This document shows positions 24,327 through 34,200 of a stretch of 45,951 nucleotides of DNA, in pieces. The stretch lies in assembly GCA_039184335.1 (NCBI GenBank), contig JBCDBD010000029.1, positions 1-45,951 of the forward strand, in the 5' to 3' direction. The notes under the pieces were generated by a model that worked only from the letters and a program-made list of their open reading frames with translations, did no database searches and had not been told where the DNA came from. Made by a program: the position numbers and the translations under genes. Source of the stretch: JBCDBD01 sp039184335 (lineage in GTDB: Bacteria; Bacteroidota; Bacteroidia; Flavobacteriales; Flavobacteriaceae). Positions within the stretch are counted from its first letter, which is position 1. Each line of letters opens with the position of its first letter.

Positions 24327-26012
24327 ATGGACGAAAACCGGAAATCGCTCAATTTTATTGAGCACATTATTGAAGAGGACTTGACTGGGGATTATTCGAA
24401 AAGTGACCTCCGCTTTCGCTTTCCGCCAGAGCCCAATGGGTATTTGCACATTGGCCATGCCAGTTCTATTTGTTTGAATTTCGGACTTGGAGAACGCTAT
24501 GGGGCACCAGTGAACCTGCGTTTTGACGATACCAATCCCGCAAAGGAAGAAAAGGAATATGTAGATGCGATAAAACGTGATGTGGAATGGTTGGGTTATA
24601 GGTGGGACAAAGAATGTTATGCGTCTGATTATTTTCAACAACTATATGATTGGGCTGTGAAGTTGGTCAGAGAACAAAAAGCTTACGTAGACAGCCAGAC
24701 TTCGGCTGAAATTGCTGCACAAAAGGGAACCCCTACAGAACCCGGTACTGAAAGCCCTTATCGTAGTCGCTCAATAGAAGAAAACTTGGCACTCTTAGAA
24801 CAGATGAAGCATGGGGAATTTTCTGAAGGCACCCATGTGTTACGCGCCAAAATCGACATGGCCTCACCTAATATGTTGATGCGCGATCCAGTCATGTATA
24901 GGGTACTGCACAAGGCACACCACAGAACAAATACCGATTGGTGTATTTATCCAATGTATGATTGGACACATGGTGAAAGCGATTATATCGAACAAGTATC
25001 ACATTCGCTATGTACCTTGGAATTCTTACCACATAGAGAATTGTATGACTGGTTTTTAGACCAGTTGGTAGATTCATCAAAGTTAAGACCAAAACAGCGT
25101 GAATTTGCAAGAAGAAATATTAGTCACACGGTAGTGAGCAAACGCAAATTATTGCAGTTGGTAGCGGAAGGTGCTGTTTCAGGGTGGGACGATCCCCGAA
25201 TGCCAACCATCTCTGGTTTGCGCAGAAGAGGCTACACACCAGAGGCCATTCGTAATTTTGCAGATACCATTGGCATTGCAAAAAGAGAGAATGTAGTAGA
25301 CGTCTCGCTCTTGGAATTTCACATACGTAATCATCTCAACAAGATTGCCCCAAGGGTAATGGCAGTTCTCGATCCCTTGAAAGTTGTCATTACGAATTAT
25401 CCCAATGATGGTGAAGAGTGGTTGGATGCCGAAAACAACCCGGAAGATATGGGTGCAGGTCTGAGGAAGCTACCTTTTTCAAAGGAAATTTACATCGAGA
25501 AAGAGGATTTTAGGGAAGAAGCCAATCGAAAGTTCTTTCGCCTAAAGTTGGGTGGAGAGGTACGGTTAAAGAATGGATATATCATAAAGGCAGAAAGCTG
25601 TACCAAAGATGGAGACGGCAACATTGTCGAAGTGCAGTGTACCTATGACACCAAAAGTAAAAGTGGTAGTGGAACCGAAGAAAGTTTACGAAAAGTGAAG
25701 GGTACGTTACATTGGGTTTCGATCAAGCATGCCATTACAGCTGAAATTCGTTTGTACGACCGATTGTTTACCGATGCGACACCAGATGGGCATAAGGATA
25801 AGGATTTTATGGATTTTGTCAATTCAGATTCATTGAAAAAGATAACAGGATATTTAGAACCAAGTCTAAAAGATGCAACTATTGGTAACCGTTATCAGTT
25901 TCAACGGTTAGGTTATTTTAATGTAGACACTGACTCGACACCAGAAAATAGCGTGTTCAATCGCACAGTGCCCCTAAGGGATACTTGGGCGAAAATTGAC
26001 CAGCACAATTAA
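24327..26012 (+). CDS. glnS: Glutaminyl-tRNA synthetase
   Basis: GlnS charges tRNA-Gln with glutamine in the cytoplasm. The 561-residue length fits. Seen: the PPEPNGYLHIGHA signature with HIGH at residues 41-44, the RFDDTNP substrate motif, the class I second motif in the form VVSKRKL (VMSKRKL in E. coli), and the C-terminal anticodon-binding beta-barrels with FNRTVPLRDTWAK near the end. I chose the ATG at 24327 over an in-frame GTG at 24309 because the GTG overlaps the predicted -7 box. A separate gltX in the window fits a cell that makes Gln-tRNA directly; whether GatCAB is also present cannot be seen. A bidirectional terminator lies 169 bases downstream. Confidence 0.97.
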   Translation: MDENRKSLNFIEHIIEEDLTGDYSKSDLRFRFPPEPNGYLHIGHASSICLNFGLGERYGAPVNLRFDDTNPAKEEKEYVDAIKRDVEWLGYRWDKECYASDYFQQLYDWAVKLVREQKAYVDSQTSAEIAAQKGTPTEPGTESPYRSRSIEENLALLEQMKHGEFSEGTHVLRAKIDMASPNMLMRDPVMYRVLHKAHHRTNTDWCIYPMYDWTHGESDYIEQVSHSLCTLEFLPHRELYDWFLDQLVDSSKLRPKQREFARRNISHTVVSKRKLLQLVAEGAVSGWDDPRMPTISGLRRRGYTPEAIRNFADTIGIAKRENVVDVSLLEFHIRNHLNKIAPRVMAVLDPLKVVITNYPNDGEEWLDAENNPEDMGAGLRKLPFSKEIYIEKEDFREEANRKFFRLKLGGEVRLKNGYIIKAESCTKDGDGNIVEVQCTYDTKSKSGSGTEESLRKVKGTLHWVSIKHAITAEIRLYDRLFTDATPDGHKDKDFMDFVNSDSLKKITGYLEPSLKDATIGNRYQFQRLGYFNVDTDSTPENSVFNRTVPLRDTWAKIDQHN

Positions 26013-26180
26013 TATAGAATAGGCTTATCTTAAAGACCAAACACATTGTTTTTTCTTATAAAACAGACCTTAATAGCTTGAATGTGCAAGCACTTAATAA
26101 AGTATAAACCAATTAGTACATTTCACGGTTTATTCGTTCTTAGAAAGCGTTATTCAACGTTTTGAAACCTTTCATCGTTA

Positions 26181-26215
26181 AAAAGCCCCAACACATATAT
26201 TTTGTTGGGGCTTTT
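26181..26215. terminator. Strong bidirectional terminator between glnS and SPFH gene
   Basis: AAAAGCCCCAACA and TGTTGGGGCTTTT form a perfect 13-bp stem with a 9-base loop. The A and T ends give a U-tract on both strands, so it can end glnS (+) and the converging SPFH gene (-). The rest of 26013-26244 shows nothing I can identify. Confidence 0.9.
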
Positions 26216-26244
26216 CTTGGTTTGAACCTAGAAAACAGGATTTT

Positions 26245-27174
26245 CTAGCTGTCACTTTTTGGTTTGTTGGTTTTTTTCATCTGTTCGCCAATCATATTGC
26301 TTGCAGTAAATGAAGCTACCATATTATTTAACATATCACTGCCCGCCTGTGGTGAGTTGGGTAACAATATCAAATTGGTATTGGTTTCTTCACCAATGGA
26401 CTGCAGGGTATCATAATGCTGGGTGACCACAATCAATGCAGAGGCTTCTTGTGAATTGATACCAACTTTGTTGAGTACCTCGACAGATTCTTCGAGCCCC
26501 CTTGCAATTTCACGACGCTGGTCTGCAATACCTTGACCTTGTAAACGTTTGCTTTCGGCTTCAGCTTTTGCCTTTTCTACAATTAAGATTCTTGCCGCAT
26601 CACCTTCAAATTGTGCAGCAATCTTTTCACGTTCAGACGCATTGATTCGGTTCATAGCCTCTTTCACTTGTGAGTCAGGGTCGATATCGGTAACCAAGGT
26701 CTTTATGATATCATATCCATATTCTGCCATGTATTCTTGTAATTCGCGTTTGACCGCTATGGCAATGTCGTCTTTTTTGACGAAGACATCATCCAATTTC
26801 ATTTTTGGAACTTCGGCACGGACCACGTCAAATACAAACGATGTAATTTGATCGTGTGGATATTCCAGTTTGTAAAACGCATCGTACACTTTGTCTTTTA
26901 TGACCACATATTGTACCGAGACCTTAAGCTTAACAAACACATCATCTAAAGTTTTGGTCTCGATGATTACGTCAAGCTGTTGTATTTTTAGGCTGAGGCG
27001 GCCGGCGATACGATCTACCAAAGGTATTTTCATTTGTAAACCTGAATTACGGATACTTTGAAAACGACCAAAACGTTCGATTACTACAGCTGTTTGTTGT
27101 TTTACGATAAAGAATGCGGCCAACAGTATGATAAGCCCAAAAAAAATGATTGGTATGAATAGAAAATTTCCCAT
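26245..27174 (-). CDS. SPFH/band-7 (stomatin-like) membrane protein
   Basis: A 309-residue protein with one N-terminal membrane segment (FLFIPIIFFGLIILLAAFFI) and a band-7 domain at about 25-190 (VVIERFGRFQSIRNSGLQMK, IPLVDRIAGRLSLKIQQLD, VVRAEVPKMKLDD). An Ala/Glu-rich coiled coil follows (EKAKAEAESKRLQGQGIADQ). These proteins form oligomeric scaffolds in membrane microdomains; the N-terminal segment holds them to the inner membrane. It has no NfeD partner next to it. It is flanked by the convergent glnS terminator on one side and 97 bases from the next gene upstream on the other, so it is likely monocistronic. Confidence 0.9.
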   Translation of the reverse strand: MGNFLFIPIIFFGLIILLAAFFIVKQQTAVVIERFGRFQSIRNSGLQMKIPLVDRIAGRLSLKIQQLDVIIETKTLDDVFVKLKVSVQYVVIKDKVYDAFYKLEYPHDQITSFVFDVVRAEVPKMKLDDVFVKKDDIAIAVKRELQEYMAEYGYDIIKTLVTDIDPDSQVKEAMNRINASEREKIAAQFEGDAARILIVEKAKAEAESKRLQGQGIADQRREIARGLEESVEVLNKVGINSQEASALIVVTQHYDTLQSIGEETNTNLILLPNSPQAGSDMLNNMVASFTASNMIGEQMKKTNKPKSDS

Positions 27175-27271
27175 AGGTTTATGATTTTAGTTAATGAATG
27201 GAAGTTACAAAACTCGGTATAAGATTGGTAGTAAATTATTACGAATTGTTACAATGACAACATCACTGTGT

Positions 27272-28501
27272 TCAAAATGTTAATGGAAATCCAAACCGTA
27301 CTCCGAGTTGAAGGTCAGGTGCATTGTTCACGAGCATATCCTGTTGAAGATAGATGGACCACTCGGTTCGCTTGGTGTACGAGTATATCAATGACCAATA
27401 GCTCGGGAATTTATACAAATGTCTTGAAGCTTCATGCCATCGCGCAATTCGGTCAGGATTAAACGGTACATAATAATCTTCCTCCTTTTTAGTATTATAA
27501 GGCGTCTGTATTCTATAGTTGAGACCGATGGAATGATTTGCATTTTTCCTGTTTTCCTTGGTGAATTCGATATGCCCTTCAAAGCTTCCAAAATAGGTGC
27601 TGGTACCCAAATCGGTCTGGTCTGTTTTAAATTCTAGAAAACCTTTTCGCCATACATTCAATCCCAGTCCGACTAAAAAATGATTTTTTTGGTTAAGATC
27701 AAAGTCCTTCACTGCGGCGATAGACAACCCTGTATCCATTGAGCTGTTATGCTCACTGAGGTTGATGCCCATATGTACGCCTATGTTCATACTGATATTC
27801 AGTGTTGACAGTATTGAAGGGTAATAGTAATAGGCGGATTCAATACCAGAAAACACAAATTCACCATTAGAAATTTTTAGAGAATTGCCTTTGCGATCCT
27901 CGTATGCAATCCCCGATCGATCTAAGCCAACACGCCTTCTACCAAATGGGTCTTCACCCCCGGCGATATTGCTGTGAAAGAATTCGATGAACTGGTCTCC
28001 TGTAAACCAAGTAAAGGGAAGTTTGCCATCAGTCAATAGAAATGAACGAAACGTAATGCTAATATCACTTTTCGCTCCTGAAGGAATAATGGCGTTGACC
28101 CGAAAGTCTTTGACAACCCCATCATATTCAAAGCTATAGGATTCAGCAGGGCTGTTTTCTGGGTCAAATACAAATATGCGTTGATAAAACGCAATATTCT
28201 TTAATTGTGCCCTATCAGAGGGTTGGCTCGGCAAATACGTTTTTACGGGTTGCCCCCAAATATTTCCACTACTTGTTTGAATGTGCAGTACTATATTTTG
28301 TGATGGCTGTACGGCAAAGTTATGGGGTAAGGTATAGAACAAGATGCCAAATGGGTGTGTGGCAAGTGTATTGGGTTTCGAAATGCCATTTTTTATGTTC
28401 AGGGAGTCTGAAAGGTCAGGTTTTTGGGCCTTAGTGGGTATAAAACATAAAAAAAGAACACAGACGGTGTAAAAGTGTACAATAAAGGCACGTTTACACA
28501 T
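27272..28501 (-). CDS. Outer-membrane beta-barrel protein, DUF3187-like
   Basis: A 409-residue protein with signal peptide (FIVHFYTVCVLFLCFIPTKA, cleavage before QKPD). The mature part is rich in alternating beta strands with aromatic girdle residues (SAYYYYPSILSTLNISMNIG) and ends in a terminal strand finishing with F (LQLGVRFGFPLTF), as outer-membrane barrels do. The segment FFHSNIAGGEDPFGRRRVG recalls the FH-x-x-G-x-R motif of DUF3187 proteins; I hold that family call only tentatively. Function is unknown. It follows gltX on the same strand with an 88-base gap. Confidence 0.55.
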   Translation of the reverse strand: MCKRAFIVHFYTVCVLFLCFIPTKAQKPDLSDSLNIKNGISKPNTLATHPFGILFYTLPHNFAVQPSQNIVLHIQTSSGNIWGQPVKTYLPSQPSDRAQLKNIAFYQRIFVFDPENSPAESYSFEYDGVVKDFRVNAIIPSGAKSDISITFRSFLLTDGKLPFTWFTGDQFIEFFHSNIAGGEDPFGRRRVGLDRSGIAYEDRKGNSLKISNGEFVFSGIESAYYYYPSILSTLNISMNIGVHMGINLSEHNSSMDTGLSIAAVKDFDLNQKNHFLVGLGLNVWRKGFLEFKTDQTDLGTSTYFGSFEGHIEFTKENRKNANHSIGLNYRIQTPYNTKKEEDYYVPFNPDRIARWHEASRHLYKFPSYWSLIYSYTKRTEWSIYLQQDMLVNNAPDLQLGVRFGFPLTF

Positions 28502-28589
28502 AAGATTGAAAGGTTGTTTAGATAATGCGATTTGCCCAAATTAAAAAAAAATTGACAATTCAACTTTTCGAATATGTAATGCTAATAGT

Positions 28590-30086
28590 TTAAGAGTTAA
28601 AATTTTGAATGTTTATGAGCCGTTTCAAGCAGGCATCCTTACCAATCATTTCCATGATGTCGAACAAATCGGGTCCCTTGAGGTCTCCAACAAGACCCAG
28701 GCGTAACGGACCCATTACTGCGCCAAATGAAAGGCCATTCTGTGAAATCCAATTCTTGATATCTTGCGCTATATGTTGTGATGTGAAATCAGTGTTTTCT
28801 TTTAAGATAAGGGCCACTTCACGCATTAGTTGCGGTGTAGCTTCCTTCCATTGTTTCTTCAGGGCTTTCTCGTTGTAAGATGTAGGAGCTTTGAAAAAAT
28901 AATGGCCCAAATCCCAAAAATCCTCTACAAAAACAGCACGTTCCTTAATCAGGGCGATTACTTTTTGAACATAATCCGGTTTAGAGACAATTGCTCTTTC
29001 GTTCAGTAATTCACTAAACTGCAGTGCCAATTCTACATCAGGTTTTTGCTGTAGCCATTGCTGATTGTACCATCTGGTTTTTTCTGGATCAAAACGTGCC
29101 CCAGATTTGTTCACACGTTCGATGCTAAACGCTTTGATAAGTTCTTGTTTGGTAAAAAGCTCTTGTGCAGTACCGGGGTTCCAGCCCAAAAAGCCCAAAA
29201 AATTTATGACAGCCTCGGGAAAATACCCTGCCTCACGATAGCCAATGGAGTCTTTCCATGATAAGGGAAAAATAGGGAACCCTCCTTTTTCGCCATCACG
29301 TTTACTCAATTTCCCTTTTCCAATAGGCTTCATGATCAAGGGTAAATGGGCAAAAGCCGGTGGTTGCCAACCAAATGCATTATATAACAGCTGATGTAAT
29401 GCTAACGAAGGCAACCATTCTTCACCTCGAATGACGTGGGTAATTGCCATCAAACGGTCATCTACAATGTTGGCCAAATGGTATGTGGGCATGCCGTCAC
29501 TCTTAAAAAGAACCTTATCATCGAGTGTATTGGTATCAATATGAATATCACCACGTACCAGATCGTTTAAAATGAGCTTTTCATCTTGGGGGCATTTAAA
29601 ACGAATGACATAATTGTCGTGAGAATTCAATTTTGCCTCCACTTCTTCTGGGGATAGGGAAAGGGAATTGGTCAATTTCAACCGATTGTGCCAGTTGTAG
29701 ATGAAGGTCTTTCCCTTAGCTTCATGATCTTTACGGTGAAATTCTAAGGTCTCAGAAGTGTCAAATGCATAATAGGCCTTGCCATCGCGCACCAATTCAT
29801 CGACATAATTTTTATAAAGGCCTTTGCGTTCGCTTTGTCGGTACGGGCCATGGTTACCTTTTTTTCCAGGACCTTCATCAAAGGGTATACCACACCAATC
29901 CAATGCTGCCATGATATAGTCCTCTGCTCCATCAACATAACGATTCTGGTCGGTATCTTCAATTCGAAGAATAAAATCACCACCATGTTTTTTAGCAAAC
30001 AGGTAATTGAAAAGTGCAGTGCGAACACCACCAATATGCAATGCGCCCGTTGGGCTCGGCGCGAAGCGAACGCGTACTTTTGACAT
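28590..30086 (-). CDS. gltX: Glutamyl-tRNA synthetase
   Basis: GltX charges tRNA-Glu with glutamate. The 498-residue length is usual for the bacterial enzyme. Seen: the N-terminal RFAPSPTGALHIGG signature with the HIGH-equivalent HIGG at residues 17-20, the RIEDTDQNRYV motif, and the KMSKS-equivalent KLSKRDG near residue 257. I chose the ATG giving MSKVRVRFAPSP; an in-frame ATG 21 bases upstream would add MWPKIYA and overlap the likely start of transcription. It lies 35 bases after alkB on the same strand, and a -7 box between the two suggests it can be transcribed alone. With glnS present, it is expected to discriminate against tRNA-Gln. Confidence 0.97.
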   Translation of the reverse strand: MSKVRVRFAPSPTGALHIGGVRTALFNYLFAKKHGGDFILRIEDTDQNRYVDGAEDYIMAALDWCGIPFDEGPGKKGNHGPYRQSERKGLYKNYVDELVRDGKAYYAFDTSETLEFHRKDHEAKGKTFIYNWHNRLKLTNSLSLSPEEVEAKLNSHDNYVIRFKCPQDEKLILNDLVRGDIHIDTNTLDDKVLFKSDGMPTYHLANIVDDRLMAITHVIRGEEWLPSLALHQLLYNAFGWQPPAFAHLPLIMKPIGKGKLSKRDGEKGGFPIFPLSWKDSIGYREAGYFPEAVINFLGFLGWNPGTAQELFTKQELIKAFSIERVNKSGARFDPEKTRWYNQQWLQQKPDVELALQFSELLNERAIVSKPDYVQKVIALIKERAVFVEDFWDLGHYFFKAPTSYNEKALKKQWKEATPQLMREVALILKENTDFTSQHIAQDIKNWISQNGLSFGAVMGPLRLGLVGDLKGPDLFDIMEMIGKDACLKRLINIQNFNS

Positions 30087-30104
30087 AGCGTATATTTTAG
30101 GCCA

Positions 30105-30112
30105 CAAAGGTA
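30105..30112 (-). promoter_or_regulatory. Probable -7 box of gltX
   Basis: The minus strand reads TACCTTTG, an exact TAnnTTTG match in the short gap between alkB and gltX, 18 bases before the chosen gltX ATG. No matching -33 TTTG is visible. Confidence 0.45.
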
Positions 30113-30121
30113 TAAAAAGGC

Positions 30122-31195
30122 CTAAGCCATGGAAAGGGAATCTGCATTAGGTTGCATTTCTTTTGGAATACGGCGGTTCATGATATAAAACCACAAGGGC
30201 GGAACAAAGGAGAGTACCATAGAGGTAGGGTAGCCAAAGGGCATCTGTGGTGAGATATCATGGCAATCAAGTAACTGGTATTTTTTCGACGATTTGTAAT
30301 GGTGGTCACTATGGCGGGTCAATTCGTAAAGTACGATTCTGCCAATGATATGATTGCTGTTCCATGAATGGCATTCGCGTACACGCTCGTAACGGCCAGA
30401 AGGCAATTTTTTTCGAAGCAAACCGTAATGTTCGATATAATTCACAGTTTCCAATAATAGAATACCCACAATTGCTGAAGCAATGGCAAACCATAATACC
30501 ATTGTTCCAAATAGGAAAAAGATGGCTAGTAGATAGAGGGTTTGAAACAGCAAATAATAGAGCATGTCATTCTTTGGTGATAAAAAGCCCATGCGATCCT
30601 TCGATCGTATTTTGTTTTGAATATTCCATGCGTTTCGGTATTGCCTTGTCATTGAAGTTAACCAAAAGGAATAAAGTGATTGGTTAAAACGCGCTGTGGC
30701 AGGATCTTCCTTGGTGGCTGCATGGGCATGATGCCCAAAGTTATGCTCGATATAAAAATGCATGTAGAGTGATGGCATTAGCAGTAATTTTCCGAGATAG
30801 CGCTCCGCGGATTGTTGCCGATGCCCAAGCTCATGGGCTACATTGATGCCGTTGACACCAAAAACAATACCCAATGACAAAAGAAGGCCAATCAATTCAG
30901 AAAGGGAAAGTATAGAATTGTGCACTTCCCAAAATGTGTAAATAGCTAGTCCGAATATGATGGGAATGTTAAGGTATAACATCCAATCAAAAAGAAAATT
31001 CTTTTTTTTTCGTGTGTGTTCCTGTTTGTTCAAGTTCCCATTGTCGGTCGGTAATAACAGTTCTAATATAGGGATAATGAAAAAGGCATAAAATGGTGTG
31101 AAATAGCTTAAGCTCCCCTTAACATAAATACTAATTATCGCTGCTATGGGTATGGTCAGTGCAGCAAGATATTTCAAATCTTTCCAGTCATCCAT
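30122..31195 (-). CDS. alkB: AlkB-type alkane 1-monooxygenase
   Basis: Integral-membrane non-haem di-iron hydroxylase that oxidises terminal carbons of n-alkanes using a rubredoxin electron donor. The 357-residue protein has about six hydrophobic segments and the full histidine set: HELGH (121-125), EHNFGHH (150-156) followed by KEDPATAR, the AlkB-specific NYIEHYG (252-258), and RHSDHH (294-299). The NYxEHYG box separates true AlkB from related fatty-acid desaturases and xylene monooxygenases. No rubredoxin, rubredoxin reductase or alkane regulator is nearby, so its electron partner must be elsewhere. It shares a 65-base divergent gap with the DUF4175 gene. The substrate range is not visible in the sequence. 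Confidence 0.92.
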   Translation of the reverse strand: MDDWKDLKYLAALTIPIAAIISIYVKGSLSYFTPFYAFFIIPILELLLPTDNGNLNKQEHTRKKKNFLFDWMLYLNIPIIFGLAIYTFWEVHNSILSLSELIGLLLSLGIVFGVNGINVAHELGHRQQSAERYLGKLLLMPSLYMHFYIEHNFGHHAHAATKEDPATARFNQSLYSFWLTSMTRQYRNAWNIQNKIRSKDRMGFLSPKNDMLYYLLFQTLYLLAIFFLFGTMVLWFAIASAIVGILLLETVNYIEHYGLLRKKLPSGRYERVRECHSWNSNHIIGRIVLYELTRHSDHHYKSSKKYQLLDCHDISPQMPFGYPTSMVLSFVPPLWFYIMNRRIPKEMQPNADSLSMA

Positions 31196-31260
31196 TTTAA
31201 CACAAATTTTTCAGGCGCGTACGCAAGTATCGGGTATCTTGGTATTAAATATAGTCGATT

Positions 31261-34200
31261 TTGAGCAGTTATCAAGAGATTATTGACAAGCTAGATCAAT
31301 TCACAAGAAAGTATTATGTCAAACTTTTAGTTAAGGGGTTGCTCCTGTTCTTTGCCTTTGGGTTATTGATTTTTTTGGGATTATTGTCAATTGAATACTT
31401 TCTTTGGATGGGAACTACTGCGCGATTTGTATTATTTGTACTGTTGCTCGCTCTTGAATGTTACTTTTTGTTTAAGTTGATTATTATTCCATTGACTTTT
31501 CTTTTTAAATTAAGAAAAGGGATAAGCAACAAAGAGGCTTCGCTAGTCATTGGAAGGCACTTTAAAGAAGTCAACGATAAGCTTTTCAATTTGCTTGATT
31601 TGGCTGAAGACAATAATAGGTCAGAGCTCTTATTGGCAAGTATCGAACAGCGATCCAAAGTATTGCGGTTGGTACCTTTTATAAAGGCGATTAAGCTAAA
31701 GGAAAGCTTGCGGTATGCACGATATACTGTTGTGCCTTTTGCCATTTTACTGCTTTTGTGGATTTCTGGGAATTTGGCTGCCTTTTTCAGTTCTTACGAA
31801 CGGGTAGTCAATTACGATTTAGCGTATGAGCCACCTGCACCATTTACGTTTCATTTGCTGTCAGACAAACTGACCGTATTGGATAATGAGCCGTTAATGC
31901 TAAGAATGATTACGAAGGGAGATATTAAACCCGAACAGGTGTTTGTAGTGGTTGACGGCCAACAATTGCAAATGCAGTTTAAGGGCGGTAACCATGAATA
32001 TATTTTTACGCCACCAATCCAATCGTCCTCTTTTTATTTTTTGGCCAATGGCCATACATCGAGGCTCTATCAAATGCGAAGTTTGAAAACACCTTATGTT
32101 AAGGATTTTTACGTTGAATTGGATTATCCGGACTATACCAAAAAATCAAATGACATCATCAAGGGTACGGGAAATGCAATTTTTCCTGAAGGGACGAAGG
32201 TACGGTGGAATGTTCTAAGTGCCTACACCGATACAGTTACCATGACGACGAACGATACCATTGCCTTGTTTTCAAAGCAAGATGAGGAATTTGTTTATAC
32301 AAAGCGTGTTTTTGATCCTTTGCAGTATAGTATTTCGTTGAGCAATTTAAATATAGCTGACTTTGAAACGCTCTCTTATAGCTTTAGGATCATTAAAGAC
32401 ACTTATCCTACTATAGAGGTGGAAGAGGTTTTGGATTCATTAAACCCCAACCAAGCATTCTATACGGGCCTTGCAGAAGACGATTATCTGATTCAAAAGA
32501 TCAATCTGGTATGTTATCCAATTGATAACATTGAAGCCAAGCAACGTTTGGTTTTGTCAACGCCCACAAGCAACGTTGATCAATTTTATTACACCTTTCC
32601 CTCTGGGTTGAACTTGATAAAGGGCAAGAAGTATGAATTGTTTTTTGAAGTGATTGATAACGATGGGATACATGGTGGTAAGATTAGTAAAAGCAAAGTT
32701 TTTAAACGGTATTATTTAGAGGATAATGACTTGATTGACAGAAACTTAGAATTTCAAGAGTCTGTTTTACAACACATGGATACCTCTTTAGACAGGTTAA
32801 AGAACCAAAAGAAAGAGCTTAACGATATTCAAGAGTCCCAAAAGCAGAAAGAAGGATTTTCATTCAATGACAAAAAGCAGGTGAAAGATTTTTTAAGAAG
32901 GCAAAAAGAGCAAGAACAGATGATGGAGAAATTTAGCAAGCAGCTAAAGGAAAGCTTAAATAAATCAGTAGCAAAAAATGAAGCAGACAAAAAACTATTA
33001 CGAGAACGCTTAGAACGTCAAGAGCTAGAAGCACTGAAAAATGCAAAGCTAATAGAAGAACTGAACAAAGTAGCCGATAAAATTGATAAGGAGGATTTAA
33101 GGAAACGACTTGAAGAATTAAGTAAGAACCAATCGAATAGTGAGCGAAATCTAGAGCAATTGCTCGAACTTACAAAGCGGTATTATGTCAGGGAGAAGGC
33201 ATCTCAACTAGCTAAGGACCTGGAATCACTTTCAAAGGAACAAGAAGAACTTTCTAAACTCAAGTATGGCGAAGAGTTTACCATAGAGGAGCAGAAAAAA
33301 TTGAACAATGAATACAAAAGTTTGAGTGAGGAGCTTGATGAACTAAAGAAAGACAACCAAAAGTTGCAAAAGCCATTGGACTTAAGCATAGATACGAAAA
33401 AGCAGACAGGAGCTGGTCAAGACCAAATGGAAGCTACCGAAGAATTAAATAAACAGGAAATTGACCGTCTGTCCCAAGAAAAAAGACCAATCGGTGATTC
33501 CAATGAAAAGGCATCACAGAAACAGAAATCTGCTGCACAGAAAATGAAGGAACTGAGCAATAGTTTGCAACAAGGAGCAGCAATGGGTGGAGGTTCAAGT
33601 ATTGTTGAAGATGCTGAAATGCTTAGGCAGATTTTGGATAATCTCGTTTCATTTTCGTTCAATCAAGAAGCGTTGTTTGATAAGGTGCAAAATACTGACC
33701 TCAATGTTTCAGTATTTTCAAGCATGGTCAAAAATCAGAATGAGCTACGAACCTTATTTGAACATGTCGATGATAGTTTGTTTGCGCTTTCACTGAGAAG
33801 GGCTGAGCTTTCTGAATTTGTCAACGAACAGGTAACGGAAGTGTATTATAATATCGATAAATCATTGGAAAGTATAACCGATAACCAATTATACCAGGGC
33901 GCATCGTATCAACAATACGTGATTAATGCAGGAAATGCCTTAGCCGATTTCTTAGCCAATATTTTAGACAATATGAATCAGAGTATGCAAGCTGGGAAAG
34001 GATCTGGTAACGGACAAAGTGATTTTCAGCTGCCTGATATCATTAAAGGCCAGGGAGCTTTACAGGAAAAAATGGATATTATGGCTGGGCAACAGAAAGG
34101 GTCTAAGCAAGGCAAGAGTGATGGCGGCGTAACCGAGCCTACCGGAGGAGAGGAGAAAGATGGAATAGGAGAACAGGGTATAAAACAGGACATGCAAAGG

